Positions 1 through 7,582 of a stretch of 27,896 nucleotides of DNA are shown piece by piece. Position 1 is the first letter of the stretch. Each line of letters begins with the position of its first letter. The stretch covers positions 1 through 27,896 of the forward strand of contig CAYSKJ010000023.1 in assembly GCA_964431655.1 (NCBI GenBank), in the 5' to 3' direction. Both the position numbers and the translations under genes were made by a program. Under the pieces are notes generated by a model. It did no database searches and had not been told where the DNA came from. It worked only from the letters and a program-made list of their open reading frames with translations. The stretch is from CAYMEV01 sp964431655 [NCBI: uncultured bacterium]. GTDB lineage: Bacteria; CAYMEV01.

Positions 1-2
1 TG

Positions 3-581
3 AGCTATGGAAATTTCGGTTTTCTTGGAACTGAGGCAGTATTGTTCCTCAGTCATAAAGACCATGAGAAAGCCGGCAAAACCATGGCAATTGTAAAAGC
101 CATTGCATCCAGGAACCAGCCTTTCAACAGCTTTAATGAAACATACCTGGATTATGAATTCACTGTATACCCTCTGGGTGTACTTTCCCCTTCCCTTCTT
201 CTCACTGATGATTTTATAGTTCTGGGCTCAACCAGGCTCGCTGTTAAGGAGATTATCGATACTATTCATGACCCTGATCAGAATGTATATAATGATCCCG
301 TATTTTCAAAGCATATAAAAGAGCTTGGCCTCACAAAGAAGGCAAATATCATATACATCTCCAAAAACAGGGAAATTATGAACAGCTTTCTCTCCACCCT
401 CAAAACACTGGAACACTTTGTAGCAAAGTCTGACAACGCCATTATGCAGGATAAAAAATCGGCATTTCAGCTTTCTCATGATATTATCAATTATATGAAT
501 GTCTTTAAGTCTTCATCGGTGAAAGGCATCCTTGTTGAAGACGGCTATCTTATTGATGCCGTTCAGAAAAAGGAGCAGTAG
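3..581 (+). CDS. C-terminal part of an uncharacterised protein (5' end outside the window)
   Basis: The reading frame is open from the first complete codon of the window, so the gene begins upstream and only about 192 C-terminal residues are visible. A TTG at position 42 is not a credible start. The fragment has no transmembrane helix or Cys motif. It contains a segment resembling the 'LTDDFIVLGST..AV' pattern of DUF3352-type proteins, but this is a weak resemblance and I do not assign a function. The stop codon lies 4 bases from the stop of convergent plsC, with no room for a separate terminator. The coding call is good; the identity is unknown. Confidence 0.8.
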   Translation, partial: SYGNFGFLGTEAVLFLSHKDHEKAGKTMAIVKAIASRNQPFNSFNETYLDYEFTVYPLGVLSPSLLLTDDFIVLGSTRLAVKEIIDTIHDPDQNVYNDPVFSKHIKELGLTKKANIIYISKNREIMNSFLSTLKTLEHFVAKSDNAIMQDKKSAFQLSHDIINYMNVFKSSSVKGILVEDGYLIDAVQKKEQ

Positions 582-585
582 AAGA

Positions 586-1248
586 CTATTTTGATGTATT
601 TTCTGTTTCTTCCTTAAGTTCTGAAATACTTTGCATAACCCTCTGCACGATAAGTCTGGCTGTCTCCCTGCTGTCATCCTTCTCATACAAATCATCCAGA
701 CCTACAGGGGATCCTATGTTTATGACAGTTTTTCTGAAAAGCCTGGGAATCAGGCTGCCCCGCGGAAGAATTCTTTCTGTTCCCCTTACATAAAGGGGTA
801 TAACCGTTGTTTTTCCCAGATATATGACCTTGCCTACTGCTTTTTTCCCCTGACCTAATTCGCCGGGCTTTTGGCGGGTCCCCTCGGGATGGATCAGGAC
901 AAGGTGCTTTTTTGCATTTCCTGCAATCTGCTCCAAAAGCCCCTGGTCTGCATAGCCCCTGCTTACGGGAAAGGCATTAAATATACCCAGTAACCTCGCA
1001 ACAATTTTGTTTTTGAATAATTCCTCTTTTGCTGGAAAATATACCGGTTTGGGGAAAAATATATGCCCTATGGCAAAGGAGTCAAAAGCAGAAATGTGAT
1101 TGGCGCAGATGAGAGCCGAAGAATGCCGTTTGTAATCTCTATAGCCCATTATGGTCAGCCGGTTGAATAATCTGAAAAAGATATAGCAGAGGATTGCAGC
1201 AGGGGAATAGAAAAAGAAATGGGTAAATCCTTTCAGTACGGATTTCAT
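586..1248 (-). CDS. plsC: 1-acyl-sn-glycerol-3-phosphate acyltransferase (PlsC family)
   Basis: This 220-aa protein should transfer an acyl group to the sn-2 position of lysophosphatidate, the second acylation step of phospholipid synthesis, at the inner face of the cytoplasmic membrane. The catalytic NHxxxxD block is present with His51 and Asp56. FPVSRG (93-98) and PEGTR (121-125) match the acceptor-binding blocks, and VIPLYVRGT follows. A hydrophobic stretch at residues 11-28 is a likely membrane anchor. The length is normal for the family. The ATG is preceded by CCGGAG at good spacing. It lies 34 bases downstream of the PATAN gene and could be co-transcribed with it. The exact acyl-acceptor specificity cannot be read from the sequence. 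Confidence 0.93.
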   Translation of the reverse strand: MKSVLKGFTHFFFYSPAAILCYIFFRLFNRLTIMGYRDYKRHSSALICANHISAFDSFAIGHIFFPKPVYFPAKEELFKNKIVARLLGIFNAFPVSRGYADQGLLEQIAGNAKKHLVLIHPEGTRQKPGELGQGKKAVGKVIYLGKTTVIPLYVRGTERILPRGSLIPRLFRKTVINIGSPVGLDDLYEKDDSRETARLIVQRVMQSISELKEETENTSK

Positions 1249-1282
1249 TTTTATTGCTCCGGATTCAATGATACAGAACCGG

Positions 1283-2719
1283 CTATCTCTTAAGCTGGGT
1301 TTTTATTATATTTAGTATTGCCTGTTCCATCTCGGTGCCGATAGTATTCTTGACTGCAAAAAGCTGTGAGTAAAGCAGTTCATTCAGGCTGTCGGTCAGC
1401 ACCTGCCTTCGCTGGCCCCTGGGTATATCTGCAAGGTTCTGCAGTATCTGGTTAATATCCAGGGTACCATCCTCCTCGATTGCATTCACATCCCTGAATA
1501 TGGCATCCTGGTCGAGGCCTTTGAAAAAAGTGCTTAAGACTACGCTTGCCCCTTCTCCTATTGCAAATTTGACTGATTCATAAATGGTTGAAAAAATATT
1601 ATTATACTGGTTTATTATATCAGTATATTCCATCAGATCGTCATCCTTAATCTCTTTATCCTTTTCATCAGGTTCCATCGCTTCAAGAAGGGGCTCTTCC
1701 CTCTCTGCAGGAGGTTCCGCTTTCTTCATCCTTTCTGTTTCTGACCTGAGATATTCCTTTTTCCTGATACTGTTGGTGGAGAGAAGGCCATAGAGTATAT
1801 GGACAACCTCAAACTTGTCAATTCCTGATTCTTCAACTATATTCTCAATAGTCTTCTCACCGTCGATTATATCAAGAACCACAAGTTCGTCCGGTTCCAG
1901 GTTAATGTCCTTGTTGCCGGACTTTTCAAAAACGATATCCATGGAATCAATTTCCTGCCTGATCCTGGACCACTCATCAATTCTCCTGGCCCCTTCCATT
2001 ACAAGGTTTGTCAGGGATATGGGTATGAAAATATCTGTATTTGCAGGAGGCTCTTCATCAATAAAGCTGAAAGAGCCCTTCTTTTCCATAAAAAGATCAT
2101 AAATGCTCTCTTCCAGCTGATACCTTATGACCTGCATAAGAATATCGGTAGAAATTTCCCTGCTTTCAAGAATTATGGTATTAATGTCCTTATTTTCTTC
2201 TTCTGCATGTTTGAGTATTTTATCCACCAGCATCTTGGATATTTTTTTCCTCTTCTTGAACATCTCCAGAAGATGTTCCTCCGGCTTGGTTGAAAGCGCT
2301 ATGTATATCTCTCCATTAACCATGAAAAAGACTTTCTTGCACTTTTCAAGTTCAAGAAATAGGACGCCGGTTTTTTTTGCGGCATTGAGGAACATTAGAA
2401 TATCTGAGATACCCACGGTAGCAACATCACCCTTAAACTGTATCTTCGATTTCTCTTCAGCAGATATATGAACGGCGGAAACCATCATTTCGAGGAATTT
2501 TCCTATCTTCTCCCTGAGTTCAATGTCTTTTTCACTGAACTCATCAGTTTCTTTCCTCTTTTCCTCTATCTTGCTAAGAATGAAATACCCGTCAGCAATA
2601 GAAAGCTTGTACTTCTCGCCAGGGTTGATAAGCCTGTCATGAATGACATCTTCCGGTATCAGAACCCTGCCTTCGTCATCTATTTCAACAATATAATGTT
2701 TTGATTCCACCTTTTTCAT
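1283..2719 (-). CDS. PATAN (DUF4388) domain protein with an N-terminal AbrB-like domain
   Basis: A soluble 478-aa protein. Residues about 8-50 (EIDDEGRVLIPEDV...PGEKYKL) resemble the swapped-hairpin AbrB/SpoVT fold. Residues about 92-260 match the DUF4388/PATAN domain, a family found in signalling proteins of gliding and predatory bacteria and often next to response regulators or MglA GTPases. A short winged-helix-like segment follows (about 285-325), then an acidic linker and a helical C-terminal region (about 365-478). Its ATG overlaps the stop of the upstream MglA-like gene by 4 bases (ATGA), so the two are translationally coupled. I infer that it is a partner or effector of that GTPase. 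Whether the AbrB-like part binds DNA or only dimerises is unknown. Confidence 0.85.
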   Translation of the reverse strand: MKKVESKHYIVEIDDEGRVLIPEDVIHDRLINPGEKYKLSIADGYFILSKIEEKRKETDEFSEKDIELREKIGKFLEMMVSAVHISAEEKSKIQFKGDVATVGISDILMFLNAAKKTGVLFLELEKCKKVFFMVNGEIYIALSTKPEEHLLEMFKKRKKISKMLVDKILKHAEEENKDINTIILESREISTDILMQVIRYQLEESIYDLFMEKKGSFSFIDEEPPANTDIFIPISLTNLVMEGARRIDEWSRIRQEIDSMDIVFEKSGNKDINLEPDELVVLDIIDGEKTIENIVEESGIDKFEVVHILYGLLSTNSIRKKEYLRSETERMKKAEPPAEREEPLLEAMEPDEKDKEIKDDDLMEYTDIINQYNNIFSTIYESVKFAIGEGASVVLSTFFKGLDQDAIFRDVNAIEEDGTLDINQILQNLADIPRGQRRQVLTDSLNELLYSQLFAVKNTIGTEMEQAILNIIKTQLKR

Positions 2720-3819
2720 TCGTCTTCCGTCACAACCTTTATATTTAGTGTAATGTCAAAGGTAATATCCTTTATCCTGGTACCCTTTGGTATAGTGATT
2801 GGAGCTGTGATTACCTTCTTTATAACATCCTTTTTAATGTTCTCACCATCAATTGTAATTTCATTTACCGGTTGGACTTTTTCTTCCTTCTCAACGATAA
2901 TCCTTGGATTACTTGCACTGATTGATGCCGCTTTCCTGAGTGAATTTATCTCTTCTTCCACATCAAGCTCTTCCTCTATCATGGATTGATTCTTGCTGTA
3001 AGGCTCATCCCCCACGCTTTCATTCCCGTGATAGTCCTTCAGGCCTGTTTTCGGCAGGGAATCGGATATTCCCTCGCGGGCTTCGGGTTCTTCCTCTTCC
3101 CTTTCAGGACTCTGTGATTCTATTTCGGCCTTGTCTTTGGCGATGTTTTCTGTAATGGGCTTGTCTATCCGGACAAAGCTACCGGATTTCTGTTCTACCG
3201 TCAGGGTATGGCCTGAAGGAGATTTCCTGGATCTGTATTTTTTGGATAAAACATCGAGGGTCAGCTTGGATATCATCTTAAGGGTCTCCAGAACACCATC
3301 ACCGGATGTGGCGCAGGCTGCGAGGAAAGGCCGGTTAAGGCTGTTAAGCCTTTTATTAAGTTCCTCTATGGATACAATATCATTAAGATCCCTTTTGTTA
3401 TACTGCATTACAAGGGGTATGCTCTCAATGTCAATACCTTCCTCCTGAAGGTTCTCCTTGAGGTTGTCGAAGCTTTCAATATTTGCCGGCATCATTCTTC
3501 TCTGAGAATCTGCAACAAATACTACAGAATCAGCTCCTTTGAGAACAAGTTTCCTGGTGCTGTTGTAAAATACCTGCCCCGGCACTGTATACAGCTGGAA
3601 ACGTGTTCTGAGCCCTCCTATCTGTCCCAGGTCCAGGGGAAGAAAGTCAAAAAAGAGTGTCCTGTCTGACTTGGTGGCCAGGGATATCATCTTTCCCTTG
3701 GTTTTTGATGGAACCTTTTTATAGATGTATTGAAGATTGGTCGTCTTTCCGCATAGACCAGGCCCATAGTAAACTATCTTTGCAGTAATCTCTTTTGCGC
3801 CATAATTGAAAAGAACCAT
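2716..3819 (-). CDS. MglA-like small Ras-type GTPase with a long C-terminal extension
   Basis: The N-terminal ~195 residues are an MglA-family GTPase. P-loop GPGLCGKTT is at residues 19-27, the MglA-type TVPGQ switch is at 78-82 and the base-specificity motif NKRD is at 141-144. MglA proteins are nucleotide-switched polarity regulators that control motility machines. Typical MglA stops near 195 aa. This one continues to 367 aa with an acidic, low-complexity linker and a short beta-rich tail (ITAPITIPKGTRIKDITF). A TTG three bases upstream could also be read as a start, but the ATG at 3817-3819 has AAAGGA at normal spacing and gives the usual family N-terminus. It overlaps the PATAN gene by 4 bases. 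No MglB (roadblock) gene is adjacent. Confidence 0.9.
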   Translation of the reverse strand: MVLFNYGAKEITAKIVYYGPGLCGKTTNLQYIYKKVPSKTKGKMISLATKSDRTLFFDFLPLDLGQIGGLRTRFQLYTVPGQVFYNSTRKLVLKGADSVVFVADSQRRMMPANIESFDNLKENLQEEGIDIESIPLVMQYNKRDLNDIVSIEELNKRLNSLNRPFLAACATSGDGVLETLKMISKLTLDVLSKKYRSRKSPSGHTLTVEQKSGSFVRIDKPITENIAKDKAEIESQSPEREEEEPEAREGISDSLPKTGLKDYHGNESVGDEPYSKNQSMIEEELDVEEEINSLRKAASISASNPRIIVEKEEKVQPVNEITIDGENIKKDVIKKVITAPITIPKGTRIKDITFDITLNIKVVTEDE

Positions 3820-3853
3820 CAAAAAATCCTTTCAAAAAACTAATACTGTGATA

Positions 3854-3882
3854 CTAATAACATTTTCTTTAATTTTAGTCAA
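3854..3882 (-). promoter_or_regulatory. Candidate sigma-70 promoter for the mglA-like/PATAN operon
   Basis: On the minus strand TTGACT (3877-3882) is followed after 17 bases by TATTAG (3854-3859). The -35 box is strong and the -10 box is a 4/6 match. It lies in the 67-base gap between der and the GTPase gene, which contains no clear terminator, so read-through from der is also possible. Confidence 0.4.
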
Positions 3883-3889
3883 ATGATAT

Positions 3890-5209
3890 TTATTTTTTTT
3901 TAGCTCTTTCTTTAAAGAAAAGCTCTATATAAACACCTTCAAGCTTATATTCATTCCTTATCCTGCTGGTCAGATACCTCTGGAGATTTGATTTTACCTG
4001 CTCCGGGTGATTGACCCAAAATATAAACCTGTGCGGCTTTATGCCTATATTAGCGGCATAATATACCTTTATATTACCCTTTGGAACAGCGCTTTGGGCA
4101 ATTTTTCCTGAAAAAAGCAAGTTAATGAATGTATTGAGCTTTGCTGTGGGTATCCTGTTCCTGCTTGTTTCATTCAGGGTATCGATGGCTTTAAAGATAT
4201 GAGTTATTCTGTTTCTGTCCTTGGCTGAAAAGCTGATTAAGGGGAATCTCCCCCAGTTGTGGACCCTTTCATATATATCATCCTGATAATTTTTAAAGGT
4301 CATTGTGTCCTTTTCAACCAGGTCCCATTTATTGAGACCCATCATGAGGCATCTGCCTTTCTTCTCAATAATATTGATAATTTTGTGGTCCTGATTGGTA
4401 AAACCTTCCGTGCTGTCGATCATTAGCATAACGATATCGCTGTTCTCTATGCTTTTAACCGTTGAGCTGTTAAAAAGCCCCTCTATCCCTTCCTTTGAAC
4501 GGTTTTTTTTTCGCAGGCCTGATGTGTCTATAAATATATAAGGTTTTTTATAATAATAAACCATTGTATCAATGGAATCCCTGGTAGTGCCGGGAATATC
4601 GCTGACTATAAGCCTTTCTTTGTTCAAAAGGGCGTTGATATAGGTGCTTTTTCCGACATTGGGCTTCCCTACTATGCATATTCGAGGTATGTCCTTTATA
4701 GGTATGCTGCCATGTATATCCCTGGGTATATAACGGGAAATTTCTTTTTCAAGGTTTTTTATATTGGTATTATGGATTGCCGATAAGCTTATGAAATTAT
4801 TAATTCCCTGGCTGTAAAAATCGAAAAGGAGGTCCTCCTTATGTTTATTATCAACCTTGTTTATGGCTATAATATGGTTTTTCCCGCTTTTCCTGACTGT
4901 TTCAAGAATTTCCAGGTCAATGGGAAGGAGTTCGTTTACATCCATCAAAAGGAGTATAAGATTTGATTCTTCAAGAGCATAGAGCGCTTGTTTGGTTACA
5001 AGGGTCTGCATTGTGTCATCCCTGGAAAAAATTATTCCTCCGGTATCCACAAGCTCCGCCTGAAAACCTTCTACCTCTATGAGCCTTGCCTTTCTATCCC
5101 TGGTAATACCATAACTTTCATGGACAACTGCGGATCTGCTTCGTGTAAGCCTGTTGAAAAGCGTGGACTTCCCTACATTCGGCCTTCCAATGATGGATAT
5201 TTTAAACAA
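3890..5209 (-). CDS. der: Ribosome-assembly GTPase Der (EngA)
   Basis: Der is the tandem GTPase needed for maturation of the 50S ribosomal subunit. Both G domains are intact: GRPNVGKST near residue 8 with DTGG and NKVD, then GKPNVGKST near residue 181 with DTSG and NKWD. The remaining C-terminal ~90 residues form the KH-like domain typical of the family. At 439 aa the length is normal. The start is TTG, three bases after the stop of the DUF512 gene. GAGG sits six bases before it, and starting there gives the canonical Der N-terminus (MFKISIIGRPNVGKS). The C-terminus ends in a run of lysines encoded by A9. DUF512-Der neighbourhoods are known in other bacteria, which supports a two-gene operon. 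Confidence 0.97.
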   Translation of the reverse strand: MFKISIIGRPNVGKSTLFNRLTRSRSAVVHESYGITRDRKARLIEVEGFQAELVDTGGIIFSRDDTMQTLVTKQALYALEESNLILLLMDVNELLPIDLEILETVRKSGKNHIIAINKVDNKHKEDLLFDFYSQGINNFISLSAIHNTNIKNLEKEISRYIPRDIHGSIPIKDIPRICIVGKPNVGKSTYINALLNKERLIVSDIPGTTRDSIDTMVYYYKKPYIFIDTSGLRKKNRSKEGIEGLFNSSTVKSIENSDIVMLMIDSTEGFTNQDHKIINIIEKKGRCLMMGLNKWDLVEKDTMTFKNYQDDIYERVHNWGRFPLISFSAKDRNRITHIFKAIDTLNETSRNRIPTAKLNTFINLLFSGKIAQSAVPKGNIKVYYAANIGIKPHRFIFWVNHPEQVKSNLQRYLTSRIRNEYKLEGVYIELFFKERAKKK

Positions 5210-5212
5210 CTG

Positions 5213-6520
5213 CTACCTCACAAGCCTTATTTTAAGCCGGGAGATCAAGGATTCTGCATCACTTTTTATAAATCTTGCATTCTCACAGCCTTCTTCTATA
5301 TCATAACCTGAAATATTATCAATGGTAAAATAATCATCATTAAGTACTATGTCAGGTATTAGAAACATGGTATCTTTTTTGTGCTCCGCATATTCCTGAA
5401 GGTCCTCCCATGCCAGGAGACCTGCAACATCGACACTCTCACCGAAAAACCAGTTTTTAACGCCGATAATCTCAATATCATCCTCAAACCTTAGGTTCCA
5501 TTTTCTAATCAGCCTGCAGAGAACAGGGTAAAATCCCAGCCCGGTTAAAAGACATATTTTACGGCATTTGACCCCTGCCTTTGCTTTGCTTTCAATCGAA
5601 TACAGTCTTTTATTAAAATCGTCTATAAAAATCCTGATAAGACCAACTCCATTTGAAAGCTGGCTGAAATCCTCGTAATTCTCCATGCCGGGGAATTGCT
5701 TTCCAGCTTTAAGGTAAAACTCGTCAGCTAAAAATACAAACCTGGTTCCCAGGTTTTTTTTTAACAAATTCTGCCAGCGCTTTACCTGCCTGTATACGCC
5801 TGCTGCTTCTGATGATCCGTAGCCTTCCAGGGGGCAGAGTCCCTCCCTGTACCTTGTAAGACCGACCGGCACAACGGAAAGGGACCGAAGATAAGGATAA
5901 AGGCTGCTTAATTTGCCTATGCTCTCATCAAGGCACTCCCTGTCGTTCAGTCCGGGGACCAGAACTACCTGGCCATGGAAAATTATTTTTTTTCTTTTAA
6001 GCATCTTCATTTTGTCTAAAATAGGTACTTTCTCTTTTCTGCCAAGTAATTGCTCCCTTATTTCCTGATTAACAGCATGTATTGATATGTATACAGGATA
6101 GGTTTTATACAGCCTCAGATATTCTGCTGTTTCTTCGTCCATTTCCGAAGCTGTTATATAGGAACCGAAAAGGAAAGACTGCCTTATATCCTCATCCTTT
6201 ATATACAAGGATTTACGCATGTTGGAAGGCATCTGGTCTACAAAGCAAAAAATACAATTGTTCCTGCAGGTGCTTACCGGGATACGAAAATGCAGACCGC
6301 ATGTCTCATATTTATCCTTTTTTATTATCTTCTCTATGCTTGATCCATCACGTATAACATCGAGCTTCAGTCTGCTGACCTGCTCCAGAAATGCAAAATC
6401 CAGGTCATAATAGACCCTTCTTTTATTACACCTAAGAACAGTATCCCCTTTTTCCAGGCCGTACTCCTCAGCGGGTGAGCCCTCATCAATATCTGATACA
6501 ACCAGTTTATTGCTCAGCAT
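5213..6520 (-). CDS. DUF512 / PDZ-containing radical SAM family protein
   Basis: This 435-aa protein matches the DUF512 family: an N-terminal PDZ-like segment (about 6-70, VVSDIDEGSPAEEYGLEKGD), then a radical SAM-like core and the DUF512 region. Cysteines 85, 89 and 92 form CX3CX2C in the family signature CRNNCIFCFVDQMP, a likely [4Fe-4S] site; Cys74 is just upstream. The reaction is not established for the family. It is followed directly by der. The ATG lacks a Shine-Dalgarno, because the 33 bases between it and the previous stop codon are filled by the terminator hairpin of the csgG-like gene. No in-frame alternative start exists downstream without cutting into the PDZ segment. Confidence 0.88.
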   Translation of the reverse strand: MLSNKLVVSDIDEGSPAEEYGLEKGDTVLRCNKRRVYYDLDFAFLEQVSRLKLDVIRDGSSIEKIIKKDKYETCGLHFRIPVSTCRNNCIFCFVDQMPSNMRKSLYIKDEDIRQSFLFGSYITASEMDEETAEYLRLYKTYPVYISIHAVNQEIREQLLGRKEKVPILDKMKMLKRKKIIFHGQVVLVPGLNDRECLDESIGKLSSLYPYLRSLSVVPVGLTRYREGLCPLEGYGSSEAAGVYRQVKRWQNLLKKNLGTRFVFLADEFYLKAGKQFPGMENYEDFSQLSNGVGLIRIFIDDFNKRLYSIESKAKAGVKCRKICLLTGLGFYPVLCRLIRKWNLRFEDDIEIIGVKNWFFGESVDVAGLLAWEDLQEYAEHKKDTMFLIPDIVLNDDYFTIDNISGYDIEEGCENARFIKSDAESLISRLKIRLVR

Positions 6521-6523
6521 GGC

Positions 6524-6553
6524 AAAAAAAAATGGGGCCTTAGCCCCATTTTT
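6524..6553 (-). terminator. Rho-independent terminator after the csgG-like gene
   Basis: TGGGGC (6533-6538) pairs with GCCCCA (6543-6548) around a four-base loop. The stem is flanked by T7 (A7 on the minus strand) on one side and A9 on the other. Read on the minus strand the hairpin is followed by nine T, a textbook intrinsic terminator. It starts directly after the csgG-like stop codon and ends three bases before the DUF512 start codon. Confidence 0.9.
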
Positions 6554-7432
6554 TTATTCAACTATATCTTTTTGCCTGAAGGGCCCGCCTGAAATAATCT
6601 CGCACACCGCCATATTATCCATGACCTGAATAACCTTGATTGTTCCCACATCATCGGTTACCGATCCAAGGCTCTGGCCGGTTTCAGGATCAATAATCTC
6701 CTCGACATTCCTCTTTACCTTGAAAGTATCTCCAACATTCACACCCTTGTTTGAACCGGCATTAATATAAACCTTGTTATCGGAGATCTTGGCCACCATG
6801 TGCCCGGAGGGACGGGATAGACCGGAACCTGCACCGCTGAACCGGTCGGAGGCAATTATCTTTTTTGCCAGATCTTTTATTGCGCCATCAAGAATATCTT
6901 CTGCAAGACCTCTGTCAAAATCGACTCCACCGCCTGCTCCCATTACATAAACCTTTGAAAAAGTCTTGTTGGAGCTTGCTTCGTCTGTAAATACAATTTC
7001 ACCTGTCGTGGTATTAAAAGCTCTGACGTGGAGCGTAGCTTCGGCAACAGTTTTGGTTGCTGAACCAACTATAAATGAGGCTTTTTTGTTCTCCATGGAG
7101 AATTTGGTTACTGTACCCGTAATAAGAAATTCAACACCAAGAAGCTTACCAATCCTCGCGGCTGTTTCAGGTGTAACATTTCCTGACACACCCAGATTCT
7201 GTTCCCGCATAATTTCATTAAGCCTGTCTCTTTCCATTACGGAAAATTTACCGCTCTTTACCAGCTGTGTAACCAGCATATTGGGGGCAACATCATCAAG
7301 GTGCCCTACCCACCATCCTGACCTGTTGTCGAAGGTGATGACAGCTACCCTCGGTTTGGCGTAAGCCAGGGCTGATGCTGAGATCAGAACAAACAATAGA
7401 ATAATAAGTGATTTTTTGGAAACCAGTGACAT
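6554..7432 (-). CDS. CsgG-like exported protein with a FlgT-type C-terminal domain
   Basis: This 292-aa protein begins with a signal peptide (residues 1-25, cleavage predicted after AYA). No lipobox cysteine is seen, unlike classic CsgG lipoproteins. Residues about 28-195 match the CsgG family: RVAVITFDNRSG, then a NMLVTQLVKSGKFSVMERDRL segment and an FLITGTVTKF strand. Residues about 210-290 (VYINAGSNKGVNVGDTFKVKR...IDPETGQSLG) resemble the C-terminal domain of FlgT and related proteins. I infer a periplasmic or outer-membrane role, in secretion or as an assembly factor. No curli subunit genes are nearby. The ATG is preceded by AAAGGAG. The gene is monocistronic by position, ending in a strong terminator. 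Confidence 0.85.
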   Translation of the reverse strand: MSLVSKKSLIILLFVLISASALAYAKPRVAVITFDNRSGWWVGHLDDVAPNMLVTQLVKSGKFSVMERDRLNEIMREQNLGVSGNVTPETAARIGKLLGVEFLITGTVTKFSMENKKASFIVGSATKTVAEATLHVRAFNTTTGEIVFTDEASSNKTFSKVYVMGAGGGVDFDRGLAEDILDGAIKDLAKKIIASDRFSGAGSGLSRPSGHMVAKISDNKVYINAGSNKGVNVGDTFKVKRNVEEIIDPETGQSLGSVTDDVGTIKVIQVMDNMAVCEIISGGPFRQKDIVE

Positions 7433-7521
7433 TTCAACTACTCCTTTTTATTTTGCTTATTTGGTTAATATAATCGTTAAAGCCTGTTTGAAAGTTGCTA
7501 TAAAAACCATAACTGTTTCAA

Positions 7522-7550
7522 AAGATAACATTAAAATTATAATTTGTCAA
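7522..7550 (-). promoter_or_regulatory. Candidate promoter for the csgG-like gene
   Basis: On the minus strand TTGACA (7545-7550) is followed after 17 bases by TATCTT (7522-7527). The -35 box is perfect and the -10 box is 4/6. The -35 box overlaps the -35 box of the divergent histidine-kinase promoter. Confidence 0.45.
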
Positions 7551-7571
7551 AATAGATATTCCATGTAAAAT
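7544..7571 (+). promoter_or_regulatory. Candidate leaderless promoter for the histidine kinase gene
   Basis: TTGTCA (7544-7549) and TAAAAT (7566-7571) are separated by 16 bases. Transcription would then start at about 7578-7579, that is on the ATG itself. There is no Shine-Dalgarno before this ATG, which fits a leaderless message. A TATAAT at 7571-7576 is a second possible -10, but its spacing to TTGTCA (21) is poor. Confidence 0.4.
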
Positions 7572-7582
7572 ATAATACATGG
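7561..7582. repeat. Perfect inverted repeat spanning the histidine kinase start codon
   Basis: CCATGTA (7561-7567) and TACATGG (7576-7582) are perfect complements separated by eight bases. The right arm contains the start codon and the interval contains the -10 element, so the repeat could be an operator, or a hairpin if transcription begins further upstream. Confidence 0.6.
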
